From Brachynemurus nebulosus (taxonomy: Eukaryota > Arthropoda > Insecta > Neuroptera > Myrmeleontidae): 64,000 nucleotides of DNA. Of the stretch, positions 11,184 through 20,845 are shown one piece after another (position 1 is the first letter of the stretch; each line of letters opens with the position of its first letter). The translations under genes and the position numbers were made by a program. Under the pieces are notes generated by a model that saw only the letters and a program-made list of their open reading frames with translations, was not told the DNA's origin and ran no database searches. The stretch is from the NCBI GenBank assembly GCA_035578155.1, contig JAPWDM010000016.1, positions 8,165,044 through 8,229,043 on the forward strand. The letters run 5' to 3'.

Positions 11184-14100
11184 CTATTCTGGTGTACACT
11201 GGTTCGTACGACGAGACTTTTGTGGGAGCGTAGATGTTGGCTCAATGACAGACGGCTGTGAAAGCCTAGTTCGTTTTCGTGTCCTCAGAGAATAGGTAGG
11301 ATTAGGGACAGAGGGAAGGGAAAGGACTGTTTGTGTTTGTGTGTGTGTTCGTGTATGTGTGTGGATGTGTCGTTCTATTTTACGTTTCTTGGTGTAAATG
11401 TGTTCTGGTTCATCAAAATGCTCATTAAGATCTGGTGTTCCTGGAGTTGCGCGTTTAGACGGTACAGAGGTTGACGGACTTTGTGTGTTATTGAGTTGGG
11501 GAGGATTGTGCACCAGAGCGGTAACAGTGATGGTGCGGCAGTTGGTCGATCCTCCCTCTCCATCAGACGAATCTGGATCTGTATGTGTGTTAAGTGTTTG
11601 TGTTTCAGTGTTAGTGTATTGTGTGTTTATGTATGTGTGTTGTGTGTCAGTAGGATGAGTGTCAGTGTATTGTTCGCTCACTGTAGATGGCTCAGATGGA
11701 GTAGAAGCAGGTCTTGTGCTTTCACGTATCGCAGTCGGATTCGTATTACTGAGGAACTTCCGTACTATACGACACGTGTTTATGATCACTGCCTTTTGCA
11801 TAGTGACATATGTGTATTTTGGGAGACCCAAGAGGCTCAAACTATTATGTAGTGTGTGTGGAATGACCCCGGTGGCACTGAGCACTATTGGAACGATGTG
11901 GACATGTTCCATTCGCCATTGTTGTTTTATTTCGGCTGCGAGGTCAGTGTATTTATCCAATTTAACTGCGTGTGTTTTTTGTAAGTTGTGTGTATTTGGA
12001 ACCGCAATATCGATCAGATAGGTTGTCTTAGTGTTTTTCATTACGAAGGTGATATCTGGTCGATTATGATTTATGGTCTTATCTGTAATAATCGACCGAT
12101 CCCAGTAAAGTCTACAGGAGTCATTCTCCGCTACTACTTTTGGTGTGAGCTTGTAGTAAGGTGTTTTATCGGTTATAAGGTGGTACTTAACCGCTAGCTT
12201 CTGGTATATGATTTTGCCAACCTGGTCGTGACGGTGTTTGTATTCGGACTGAGCGAGCTGAGTACAGGCAGCTGTGATGTGTTGGATCGTTTCAGGTTTG
12301 GAATGGCATCTCCGGCATGAGTCAGATGTTATTGACGAGTCACGAAGTATGTATTTTGAGTAATTCTTTGTATGAATTACTTGATCTTGTATAGCTAGCA
12401 TGAATCCTTCAGTCTCCGGGAAAAGACTTCCTTGACTCAACCAGGCGTGCGACGCTGCTTTGTCGACGTTACTCTGATTAAGATCATGTGGATGTCTCCC
12501 ATGTAAAGGCTTCCGAATCCATTGCTGAATTTTGTCCTCCTTCGTGACCAAACGGCAAAAACTATCTGGCATTTCTGTGTGTGAGAGGTTTAATGGTGTG
12601 TATGCCTTGTCGGCTTGGATTATTGCATTGTGTAAGTGTGATGTGTGTGTTTTGGTGTAAAAGTATTCTCGCAAGTTATGAACCTGTTTATTATGCGTGT
12701 TCCTTATGTCTATAAGACCTCGACCCCCTTCGGCTCTTGGCAGCGTCAATCGTTCTATCGCTGCTTTGGGATGATGAATTCTGTATTTGGTCATAAGGAC
12801 GCGGGTCTTGATCTCGATGTTTGTCAAGTCCGTAGGCGTCCATTTGATTACCCCAAATGAGTATGTTAGCACCGGAACTGCGTAGGTGTTAATTGCTTTG
12901 ATGGTTTTTTTTCCATCAAGGTGGGTGTTCAGTAATCTCCGTACACGCGTTAGGTATTGCTGCATCAGGTGTTGTTTTACAGCGCTGTGATCTATACGTT
13001 CGTCCTGATTGAATCCGAGATACCGGTACGACTCTCCCTCGTCCATGGGCTGCATAACAGACTCTGGTTCGAGTTCGAATGCGACCGCATCTCGTTTTCC
13101 TCCAGAACGACATTGTGTTCGACATTTATCGATTCCGAACTCCATACAGAGGTCTCGCGAAACCTCGTTGGAAAGTCCCAGCAGCTGCTGTAATTGATGT
13201 TTAGTAGCTGCATAGATCTTAATATCATCCATGTACATTAGATGTGAAATGGTATGGCGCGAATTCGTTTGCGTACCTACATTGTAACCGTATTTGGTTT
13301 CATTTAACAGGCGAGAAAGTGGATTCATTGCGAGACAAAACCATAATGGACTCAATGAGTCACCTTGGAATATGCCGCGTCTTACTTGAATAAGGTCGCT
13401 TGTTGTTTTTTCATTACCAATACTTAAATGTAAGGTCGTTCGCCAGTCGGACATGATCGTTCCAAGGAAGTTCACGATACTTGGGTGTATTTTGTACAAC
13501 TCCAATACTCTCCGTAACCAGGAGTGCGGGACCGAATCAAATGCCTTTTTATAATCAATAAACGCTGTGTACAGGTTACGTTTTCTCCCTTTCGCTTGTT
13601 CCAGTACTACGGAGTCAATCAGAAGCTGCTCTTTGCAGCCTTGTGACCTCTTTCGACATCCCTTTTGTTCTTCTGTCAGTATGGTGTTAATCTGACAATG
13701 CTCATTGATCTTTTCTGCCAGACAGGACGTCAAAATCTTATACACTGTAGGTAAGCAGGTGATAGGCCTATAATTCGCAGGATTTTTTGTATCACTGTTT
13801 TTAGATTTCATGTATGTGATACCCTGCGTTAGGAACTTCGGTGTCAGGTTTGGTGTTCTTATAAATAGTGTAAAGTGTTCAGCGAGATACTTGTGTGTTG
13901 ATGTAAAGTGTTTGAGCCAGTAGTTTTGTATGTTGTCGATGCCAGGTGCCTTCCAGTTATGCGATCTCTGTAAAGCTCTGGAGACGTCCTCTGTAGTAAT
14001 GTCCGTATAGGGCATCTCCGGAAGATGTTCGTTATTCCTGCACTCTGTATCGATCCAGCTGGCTTTGTCATTATGGTCAATGATGTTGGACCATATATTC

Positions 14101-15377
14101 GCCCAAAAACTATGGAGTGCATTCTTCTCCGGTAGACCATTACTGTCAGTTACCGTGTTCGTTAGAGACTGATAAAACCGTCTCTCGTTTCTGCTGAACG
14201 CTTGGTTTTGTCGTCTGCGTTCAGTACTGGTCTTATATCTTCGTAAGCGCTTCGCTAGTGCTGTTAATTTTTGGTGAAGCGTATCTCTGATCTCTGTGAG
14301 TGTTTTATTGGGTTCCTCGTATTGTGTGTGTACTGTGTGTTTGTGTAATATGTCGTGTATGTATTTGTTGAGCCGTTTGGACCTCGTACCCTGTTGGTAT
14401 TGGGTGATCCTGCCGAGGTTGCATCGGATGTTGCTGATGCGTTTATTCAATCGTGTTTCCCAGGCAGGAGTTTTGTTTTCCTTCGAGTTGTACGCTACAG
14501 GTGGTGTTACATCGGACCCGTTACAACGTATAGCTGCAACGGCTCCACAATAGATAGCTGTGTGTAACTCGATAAAATTGTCACATGTTTCCAAGTGTTT
14601 AGGCAGTATTGTATTGTTTAATATCTCAACGATCTCAGCCAATCTACGTGAGGTGTGTTGTTTAGGCAACAAGTACCTATGTGTGGGGTCCGTCCCTTCA
14701 AATTCAGTAAGCGCTGTGTTAAATTCCAGTTCGATCTTTTGCAGTAGGGTGTCATTTACTGCTGTCTCATGGTGGTCAGGCTCATTCTCGACAAGTTGTT
14801 TAGTGTCGTTTTGTGTGGGGCTTTCCATTTCTGGTGGGCCGTCGTCCTGACTTTCTTCATTTTGAGCAAATTGATGTGCGACTTGTGTTTTAATGGTGTT
14901 TATGAGGGAGGAAGGGATGAGGTTATTGGTAAAAATGACACGTTTTTGGTCTGCCAGTCTCTGTTCAGTAACGCGACTTAGGTGAGGGTAGCTGTGCGCG
15001 AACTCTTGATGTAATTTTGTACGGTAACCAGTTTTGTCCGTTTCAAGTCTAGTAACTTTGAAGTATGTGCGTACGATGAATTCATTCAGTTCATCTGTCC
15101 ATTGCATACGCACACGCTTCTTACCAGCTTTAGTGGTCCCCAAAGGATGCTCCGAGGAAACACTTAAAGTCGGCTGAGCCAAAGGTGTTGGGGGCTCCGT
15201 AAGTAGGGCAGTAGCATTTTGGCTGAAGGTGTTGTTACAGCTGACAGGTGGCTGCCTAGAACCCAGCCTGTCGTCACCGCGATCTAAGCTGTCACATTCA
15301 GTGGTGACCCTGATGCGCCCGGTCGCTCCACCGGCAGCGGCATTTTTCCGAGGCTTTTCTTTACTTAACTTCTCCAT
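11184..15377 (-). CDS. R4/Dong-like LINE polyprotein (reverse transcriptase plus restriction-like endonuclease), copy A2
   Basis: Single intact ORF of about 1397 aa from the ATG at 15375-15377. The frame is open further upstream, through the TTA tract read as poly-Asn into the 3' UTR of A3, but that extension is an artefact. Order: a Myb-like helical DNA-binding segment near residues 90-150 (RMQWTDELNEF); reverse transcriptase with FIDYKKAFDSVPHSWL, then GDSLSPL, then YMDD (bases 13224-13235); then a C-X2-C-X7-H-X4-C group (CRRCHSKPETIQHITAAC). The PD-(D/E)XK nuclease follows, with RPD at 12054-12062 and the second acidic residue at 12009-12011. The tail has a His-Thr repeat encoded by a CA tract. 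All catalytic motifs are intact. The protein nicks target DNA and reverse-transcribes its own RNA at the nick. Confidence 0.92.
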   Translation of the reverse strand: MEKLSKEKPRKNAAAGGATGRIRVTTECDSLDRGDDRLGSRQPPVSCNNTFSQNATALLTEPPTPLAQPTLSVSSEHPLGTTKAGKKRVRMQWTDELNEFIVRTYFKVTRLETDKTGYRTKLHQEFAHSYPHLSRVTEQRLADQKRVIFTNNLIPSSLINTIKTQVAHQFAQNEESQDDGPPEMESPTQNDTKQLVENEPDHHETAVNDTLLQKIELEFNTALTEFEGTDPTHRYLLPKQHTSRRLAEIVEILNNTILPKHLETCDNFIELHTAIYCGAVAAIRCNGSDVTPPVAYNSKENKTPAWETRLNKRISNIRCNLGRITQYQQGTRSKRLNKYIHDILHKHTVHTQYEEPNKTLTEIRDTLHQKLTALAKRLRRYKTSTERRRQNQAFSRNERRFYQSLTNTVTDSNGLPEKNALHSFWANIWSNIIDHNDKASWIDTECRNNEHLPEMPYTDITTEDVSRALQRSHNWKAPGIDNIQNYWLKHFTSTHKYLAEHFTLFIRTPNLTPKFLTQGITYMKSKNSDTKNPANYRPITCLPTVYKILTSCLAEKINEHCQINTILTEEQKGCRKRSQGCKEQLLIDSVVLEQAKGRKRNLYTAFIDYKKAFDSVPHSWLRRVLELYKIHPSIVNFLGTIMSDWRTTLHLSIGNEKTTSDLIQVRRGIFQGDSLSPLWFCLAMNPLSRLLNETKYGYNVGTQTNSRHTISHLMYMDDIKIYAATKHQLQQLLGLSNEVSRDLCMEFGIDKCRTQCRSGGKRDAVAFELEPESVMQPMDEGESYRYLGFNQDERIDHSAVKQHLMQQYLTRVRRLLNTHLDGKKTIKAINTYAVPVLTYSFGVIKWTPTDLTNIEIKTRVLMTKYRIHHPKAAIERLTLPRAEGGRGLIDIRNTHNKQVHNLREYFYTKTHTSHLHNAIIQADKAYTPLNLSHTEMPDSFCRLVTKEDKIQQWIRKPLHGRHPHDLNQSNVDKAASHAWLSQGSLFPETEGFMLAIQDQVIHTKNYSKYILRDSSITSDSCRRCHSKPETIQHITAACTQLAQSEYKHRHDQVGKIIYQKLAVKYHLITDKTPYYKLTPKVVAENDSCRLYWDRSIITDKTINHNRPDITFVMKNTKTTYLIDIAVPNTHNLQKTHAVKLDKYTDLAAEIKQQWRMEHVHIVPIVLSATGVIPHTLHNSLSLLGLPKYTYVTMQKAVIINTCRIVRKFLSNTNPTAIRESTRPASTPSEPSTVSEQYTDTHPTDTQHTYINTQYTNTETQTLNTHTDPDSSDGEGGSTNCRTITVTALVHNPPQLNNTQSPSTSVPSKRATPGTPDLNEHFDEPEHIYTKKRKIERHIHTHTRTHTQTQTVLSLPSVPNPTYSLRTRKRTRLSQPSVIEPTSTLPQKSRRTNQCTPE

Positions 15378-15469
15378 CCTAATGGGTTGTCCTTTTAGTC
15401 GCCTTTTACGACAAGCAGGACTTACTGTGGGCAAATTCTGCAAAGTGAAGCCCCCACCCACAGGGCGTT
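15378..15469 (-). promoter_or_regulatory. Structured 5' leader of A2
   Basis: Read on the minus strand, the leader has a perfect 7-bp stem, CTGTGGG/CCCACAG (15457-15463 with 15425-15431). It also has a nested pair of stems, GTCC/GGAC (15418-15421 with 15389-15392) enclosing GTCG/CGAC (15409-15412 with 15398-15401). The leader of A3 is almost identical. The frame is open through it, yet Met codons are absent, which fits an untranslated structured leader. Some R2/R4-type LINEs begin with HDV-like self-cleaving ribozymes; I could not confirm that fold here. Confidence 0.5.
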
Positions 15470-15485
15470 TATTATTATTATTATA
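15470..15485. repeat. Short (TTA)n tract between A2 and A3
   Basis: About 16 bases of ATT/TTA; the shortest junction in the array. Confidence 0.85.
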
Positions 15486-18400
15486 GACTTTTACGCCAAC
15501 CTGGCGCTCACTACTCAGTAGGACAGTACTGGGTAACATTCACCTATACCGGCATTATGCAAGGTATTAGGCTCTGTGGAAGGGTAATGTGCCAAACCAA
15601 TCCGTAAAAGTACCGTAGTACATTCACGGACGGGTTTGTCACATCACTCCCTATATTGTTGTTATTGCTACTTGAAACGAGGTGTTATTCGTCTATTTTG
15701 GTGTACACTGGGTCGTACGGCGAGACTTTTGTGGGAGCGTAGATGTTGGCTCAATGACAGAGGGCTGTGAAAGCCTAGTTCGTTTTCGTGTCCTCAAATG
15801 GTAGGTAGGAGTAGGGACAGAGGGAAGGGAAAGGACTGTTTGTTTTTGTGTGTGTGTTTGTGTATGTGTGTGGATGTGTCTTTCTATTTTACGTTTCTTG
15901 GTGTAGATGTTTTCTGGTTCATCAAATTGCTCATTAAGATCGGGTGTTCCTGGAACTGCGCGTTTAGATGGTACAGAGGTTGACGGACCTTGTGTGTTAT
16001 TGAATTGAGGAGGATTGTGCACCAGAGCGGTAACAGTGACAGTGCGGCAGTTGTTCGATCCCCCCTCTCCATCAGACGAATCTGGATCTGTATGTGTGTT
16101 GAGTGTTTGTCTTTCAGTGTTAGTGTATTGTGTGTTTATGTATGTGTGTTGTGTGTCAGTAGGATGAGTGTCAGTGTATTGTTCGCTCACTGTAGATGGC
16201 TCAGATGGAGTAGAAGCAGGTCTTGTGCTTTCACATATCGCAGTCGGATTCGTATTACTGAGGAACTTCCGTACTATACGACACGTGTTTATGATCACTG
16301 CCTTTTGCATAGTGACATATGTGTATTTTGGGAGACCCAAGAGGCTCAAACTATTATGTAGTGTGTGTGGAATGACCCCGGTGGCACTGAGCACTATTGG
16401 AACGATGTGGACATGTTCCATTCGCCATTGTTGTTTTATTTCGGCTGCGAGGTCAGTGTATTTATCCAATTTAACTGCGTGTGTTTTTTGTAAGTTGTGT
16501 GTATTTGGAACCGCAATATCGATCAGATAGGTTGTCTTAGTGTTTTTCATTACGAAGGTGATATCTGGTCGATTATGATTTATGGTCTTATCTGTAATAA
16601 TCGACCGATCCCAGTAAAGTCTACAGGAGTCATTCTCCGCTACTACTTTTGGTGTGAGCTTGTAGTAAGGTGTTTTATCGGTTATAAGGTGGTGCTTAAC
16701 CGCTAGTTTCTGGTATATGATTTTGCCAACCTGGTCGTGACGGTGTTTGTATTCGGACTGAGCGAGCTGAGTACAGGCAGCTGTGATATGTTGGATCGTT
16801 TCAGGTTTGGAATGGCATCTCCGGCATGAGTCAGATGTTATTGACGAGTCACGAAGTATGTATTTTGAGTAATTCTTTGTATGAATTACTTGATCTTGTA
16901 TAGCTAGCATGAATCCTTCAGTCTCCGGGAAAAGACTTCCTTGACTTAACCAGGCGTGCGACGCTGCTTTGTCGACGTTACTCTGATTAAGATCATGTGG
17001 ATGTCTCCCATGTAAAGGCTTCCGAATCCATTGCTGAATTTTGTCCTCCTTCGTGACCAAACGGCAAAAACTATCTGGCATTTCTGTGTGTGAGAGGTTT
17101 AATGGTGTGTATGCCTTGTCGGCTTGGATTATTACATTGTGTAAGTGTGATGTGTGTGTTTTGGTGTAAAAGTATTCTCGCAAGTTATGAACCTGTTTAT
17201 TATGCGTGTTCCTTATGTCTATAAGACCTCGACCCCCTTCGGCTCTTGGCAGCGTCAATCGTTCTATCGCTGCTTTGGGATGATGAATTCTGTATTTGGT
17301 CATAAGGACGCGGGTCTTGATCTCGATGTTTGTCAAGTCCGTAGGCGTCCATTTGATTACCCCAAATGAGTATGTTAGCACCGGAACTGCGTAGGTGTTA
17401 ATTGCTTTGATGGTTTTTTTTCCATCAAGGTGGGTGCTCAGTAATCTCCGTACACGCGTTAGGTATTGCTGCATCAGGTGTTGTTTTACAGCGCTGTGAT
17501 CTATACGTTCGTCCTGATTGAATCCGAGATACCGATACGACTCTCCCTCGTCCATGGGCTGCATAACAGACTCTGGTTCGAGTTCGAATGCGACCGCGTC
17601 TCGTTTTCCTCCAGAACGACATTGTGTTCGACATTTATCGATTCCGAACTCCATACAGAGGTCTCGCGAAACCTCGTTGGAAAGTCCCAGCAGCTGCTGT
17701 AATTGATGTTTAGTAGCTGCATAGATCTTAATATCATCCATGTACATTAGATGTGAAATGGTATGGCGCGAATTCGTTTGCGTACCTACATTGTAACCGT
17801 ATTTGGTTTCATTTAACAGGCGAGAAAGTGGATTCATTGCGAGACAAAACCATAATGGACTCAATGAGTCGCCTTGGAATATGCCGCGTCTTACTTGAAT
17901 AAGGTCGCTTGTTGTTTTTTCATTACCAATACTCAAATGTAAGGTCGTTCGCCAGTCGGACATGATCGTTCCAAGGAAGTTCACGATACTTGGGTGTATT
18001 TTGTACAGCTCCAATACTCTCCGCAACCAGGAGTGCGGGACCGAATCAAATGCCTTTTTATAATCAATAAACGCTGTGTACAGGTTACGTTTTCTCCCTT
18101 TCGCTTGTTCCAGTACTACGGAGTCAATCAGAAGCTGCTCTTTGCAGCCTTGTGACCTCTTTCGACATCCCTTTTGTTCTTCTGTCAGTATGGTGTTAAT
18201 CTGACAATGCTCATTGATCTTTTCTGCCAGACAGGACGTCAAAATCTTATACACTGTAGGCAAGCAGGTGATAGGCCTATAATTCGCAGGATTTTTTGTA
18301 TCACTGTTTTTAGATTTCATGTATGTGATACCCTGCGTTAGGAACTTCGGTGTCAGGTTTGGTGTTTTTATAAATAGTGTAAAGTGTTCAGCGAGATACT

Positions 18401-19973
18401 TGTGTGTTGATGTAAAGTGTTTGAGCCAGTAGTTTTGTATGTTGTCGATGCCAGGTGCCTTCCAGTTATGCGATCTCTGTAAAGCTCTGGAGACGTCCTC
18501 TGTAGTAATGTCCGTATAGGGCATCTCCGGAAGATGTTCGTTATTCCTGTACTCTGTATCGATCCAGCTGGCTTTGTCATTATGGTCAATGGTGTTGGAC
18601 CATATATTCGCCCAGAAACTATGGAGTGCGTTCTTCTCCGGTAGACCATTACTGTCAGTTACCGTGTTCGTTAGAGACTGATAAAACCGTCTCTCGTTTC
18701 TGCTGAACGCTTGGTTTTGTCGTCTGCGTTCAGTACTGGCCTTATATCTTCGTAAGCGCTTCGCTAGTGCTGTTAATTTTTGGTGAAGCGTATCTCTGAT
18801 CTCTGTGAGTGTTTTATTGGGTTCCTCGTATTGTGTGTGTACTGTGTGTTTGTGTAATATGTCGTGTATGTATTTGTTGAGCCGTTTGGACCTCGTACCC
18901 TGTTGGTATTGGGTGATCCTGCCGAGGTTGCATCGGATGTTGCTGATGCGTTTATTCAATCGTGTTTCCCAGGCAGGAGTTTTGTGTTCCTTCGAGTTGT
19001 GCGCTACAGGTGGTGTTACATCGGACCCGTTACAACGTATAGCTGCAACGGCTCCACAATAGATAGCTGTGTGTAACTCGATAAAATTGTCACATGTTTC
19101 TAAGTGTTTAGGCAGTATTGTATTGTTCAATATCTCAACGATCTCAGCCAATCTACGTGAGGTGTGTTGTTTAGGCAACAAGTACCTATGTGTGGGGTCC
19201 GTCCCTTCAAATTCAGTAAGCGCTGTGTTAAATTCCAGTTCGATCTTTTGCAGTAGGGTGTCATTTACTGCTGTCTCATGGTGGTCAGGCTCATTCTCGA
19301 CAAGTTGTTGAGTGTCGTTTTGTGTGGGGCTCTCCATTTCTGGTGGGCCGTCGTCCTGACTTTCTTCATTTTGAGCAAATTGATGTGCGACTTGTGTTTT
19401 AATCGTGTTTATGAGGGAGGAAGGGATAAGGTTATTGGTAAAAATGACACGTTTTTGGTCTGCCAGTCTCTGTTCAGTGACGCGACTAAGGTGAGGGTAG
19501 GTGCGCGCGAACTCTTGATGTAATTTCGTACGGTAACCAGTTTTGTCCGTTTCAAGTCTAGTAACTTGGAAGTATGTGCGTACGATGAATTCATTCAGTT
19601 CATCTGTCCATTGCATACGCACACGCTTCTTACCAGCTTTAGTGGTCCCCAAAGGGTGCTCCGAGGAAACACTTAAAGTCGGCTGAGCCAAAGGTGTTGG
19701 GGGCTCCGTAAGTAGGGCAGTAGCATTTTGGCTGAAGGTGTTGTTACAGCTGACAGGTGGCTGCCTAGAACCCAACCTGTCGTCACCGTGATCTGAGCTG
19801 TCACATTCAGTGGTGACCCTGATGCGCCCGGTCGCTCCACCGGCAGCGGCAGTTTTCCGAGGCCTTTTTTTTGTTTTCACCATCCTAATGGGTTGTCCTT
19901 TTAGTCGCCTTTTACGACAAGCAGGACTTACTGTGGGCAAATTCTGCAAAGTGAAGCCCCCACCCACAGGGCG

Positions 19974-19974
<1 letters not shown>
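15486..19974 (-). mobile_element. R4/Dong-like LINE copy A3, apparently full length
   Basis: About 4.49 kb with the same parts as A2: leader 19884-19974, ORF 15693-19883, 3' UTR 15486-15692. It differs from A2 by scattered substitutions and a few indels. The most marked difference is just after the start codon, EKLSKEKPRKN in A2 against VKTKKRPRKT here. It is bounded by TTA tracts on both sides. The shared 3' UTR starts on both copies with GACTTTTACGCCAACCTGG. Confidence 0.88.
15693..19883 (-). CDS. R4/Dong-like LINE polyprotein, copy A3
   Basis: Intact ORF of about 1396 aa from the ATG at 19881-19883. Approximate positions: Myb-like segment 90-150, FIDYKKAFD near residue 605, YMDD at 714-717, the endonuclease CCHC group from residue 1020 and RPD from 1105, then a polar tail to 1396. 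All motifs match A2 and no frame breaks are seen. The C-terminal tail differs in the length and content of its His-Thr run. Two intact copies next to one another imply recent activity, or duplication of an active copy. Confidence 0.92.
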   Translation of the reverse strand: MVKTKKRPRKTAAAGGATGRIRVTTECDSSDHGDDRLGSRQPPVSCNNTFSQNATALLTEPPTPLAQPTLSVSSEHPLGTTKAGKKRVRMQWTDELNEFIVRTYFQVTRLETDKTGYRTKLHQEFARTYPHLSRVTEQRLADQKRVIFTNNLIPSSLINTIKTQVAHQFAQNEESQDDGPPEMESPTQNDTQQLVENEPDHHETAVNDTLLQKIELEFNTALTEFEGTDPTHRYLLPKQHTSRRLAEIVEILNNTILPKHLETCDNFIELHTAIYCGAVAAIRCNGSDVTPPVAHNSKEHKTPAWETRLNKRISNIRCNLGRITQYQQGTRSKRLNKYIHDILHKHTVHTQYEEPNKTLTEIRDTLHQKLTALAKRLRRYKASTERRRQNQAFSRNERRFYQSLTNTVTDSNGLPEKNALHSFWANIWSNTIDHNDKASWIDTEYRNNEHLPEMPYTDITTEDVSRALQRSHNWKAPGIDNIQNYWLKHFTSTHKYLAEHFTLFIKTPNLTPKFLTQGITYMKSKNSDTKNPANYRPITCLPTVYKILTSCLAEKINEHCQINTILTEEQKGCRKRSQGCKEQLLIDSVVLEQAKGRKRNLYTAFIDYKKAFDSVPHSWLRRVLELYKIHPSIVNFLGTIMSDWRTTLHLSIGNEKTTSDLIQVRRGIFQGDSLSPLWFCLAMNPLSRLLNETKYGYNVGTQTNSRHTISHLMYMDDIKIYAATKHQLQQLLGLSNEVSRDLCMEFGIDKCRTQCRSGGKRDAVAFELEPESVMQPMDEGESYRYLGFNQDERIDHSAVKQHLMQQYLTRVRRLLSTHLDGKKTIKAINTYAVPVLTYSFGVIKWTPTDLTNIEIKTRVLMTKYRIHHPKAAIERLTLPRAEGGRGLIDIRNTHNKQVHNLREYFYTKTHTSHLHNVIIQADKAYTPLNLSHTEMPDSFCRLVTKEDKIQQWIRKPLHGRHPHDLNQSNVDKAASHAWLSQGSLFPETEGFMLAIQDQVIHTKNYSKYILRDSSITSDSCRRCHSKPETIQHITAACTQLAQSEYKHRHDQVGKIIYQKLAVKHHLITDKTPYYKLTPKVVAENDSCRLYWDRSIITDKTINHNRPDITFVMKNTKTTYLIDIAVPNTHNLQKTHAVKLDKYTDLAAEIKQQWRMEHVHIVPIVLSATGVIPHTLHNSLSLLGLPKYTYVTMQKAVIINTCRIVRKFLSNTNPTAICESTRPASTPSEPSTVSEQYTDTHPTDTQHTYINTQYTNTERQTLNTHTDPDSSDGEGGSNNCRTVTVTALVHNPPQFNNTQGPSTSVPSKRAVPGTPDLNEQFDEPENIYTKKRKIERHIHTHTQTHTQKQTVLSLPSVPTPTYHLRTRKRTRLSQPSVIEPTSTLPQKSRRTTQCTPK

Positions 19975-20029
<55 letters not shown>

Positions 20030-20030
20030 C
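19975..20030. repeat. (TTA)n tract between A3 and E1
   Basis: About 18 uninterrupted TTA units followed by a C and then the T-run that marks the 3' end of E1. Confidence 0.95.
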
Positions 20031-20216
20031 TTTTTTTTTTAATTAAAATTGGGGGGACTCCTGCCGGTGGATGGCGCGGTCAGCAGCACCCGGCGGCATC
20101 GCCTACCAAGGGCATGCGCCGCCATAGACGATAAAGATAAAAACATACACAAAACAGACAGGAACACATAAATGCAATAGACAAGGGACAAACATACACA
20201 AGTAAAACCAACGATG

Positions 20217-20714
20217 AGCCCTGCCATCCCAGGGCTTAAAAAGAGCGGACAGTCCTTGGTGACGGTACGATAAGTACTAGACAGAGCGTCCGGTCACCAA
20301 GGCCTGAAAACCATCGCTGGGACTCCCTCCGAGGTGTGAAGGGCCTCGGAGTGGAGAAACCTGACTAGAAACACACAAGTATCACAGCAATTATCACAAT
20401 AAAAGGTCACAGATAATACTTATTACGTCACTGGGGAGCCACAGGCCCACCAGTGACGCAATAAGGGGTTAAAGCAATACCGCTGTAGAGCCATAACAAC
20501 AGGCCTACAGCGGCATAACAAAATATCACAGAAAAAGGAAACAAATGATGTACCACCTCGGGTGTAAAGAGCCCTCAGTGGTACATCGTTAAAAAGAAAT
20601 AACAACAACAAAACAACACGTATAAATAACAACAGTACCACTAAGGGTGTAAAAGGCCCTTAGTGGCATAACGAGAGACTAAAAGTACCCTGCCAGACCA
20701 GCTGGAACAGGGTA
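20217..20714 (-). other. Array of eight hairpins in the E1 3' UTR
   Basis: Consecutive perfect or near-perfect inverted repeats span 20217-20236, 20254-20302, 20327-20351, 20426-20458, 20480-20513, 20547-20587, 20638-20666 and 20686-20714. Stem examples are CCTTGGTGAC/GTCACCAAGG, CCGCTGTAG/CTACAGCGG and CCACTAAGGG/CCCTTAGTGG. Several loops share a GGTGTAAAAGGCC-like core. The same stems recur in E2 and E3, with paired substitutions in two of them, which supports a conserved RNA fold. Confidence 0.85.
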
Positions 20715-20845
20715 TGGTTAATAAATAAATAAATTAGGACATCACAAAAAACTATTGAACACAAAATTTAAAATAGACTGAGATAAAATTTACTATCGGG
20801 GGAGAATCAAGAGACGACTTGAATAAAAACTGAGATGTTAAGCCC

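Larger units (their letters stand above)
10977..15469 (-). mobile_element. R4/Dong-like LINE copy A2, apparently full length
   Basis: About 4.49 kb: a structured 5' leader (15378-15469), one long ORF (11184-15377) and a ~207-bp 3' UTR (10977-11183). Both ends abut TTA repeats and there is no poly(A). R4/Dong-clade LINEs use a restriction-like endonuclease, and Bombyx Dong is known to insert in TAA repeats. The target here is the same sequence, TAA on the element's sense strand. The element looks recently active because its ORF is open. Confidence 0.88.

Noticed and set aside
15378..15539. N-terminal extension of the A2 ORF with poly-Asn
   Set aside because: It is the TTA tract and the A3 3' UTR read in frame; the conserved part begins at the ATG at 15375-15377.
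10977..19974. A2 and A3 as a simple recent tandem duplication
   Set aside because: Differences are spread along the copies and differ strongly after the start codon; a recent duplication would be near-identical. An old duplication is not excluded.
9518..20046. Many open frames on the plus strand across the LINE array
   Set aside because: They are reverse-strand shadows of the minus-strand LINE ORFs; they repeat identically between copies and have no domains of their own.
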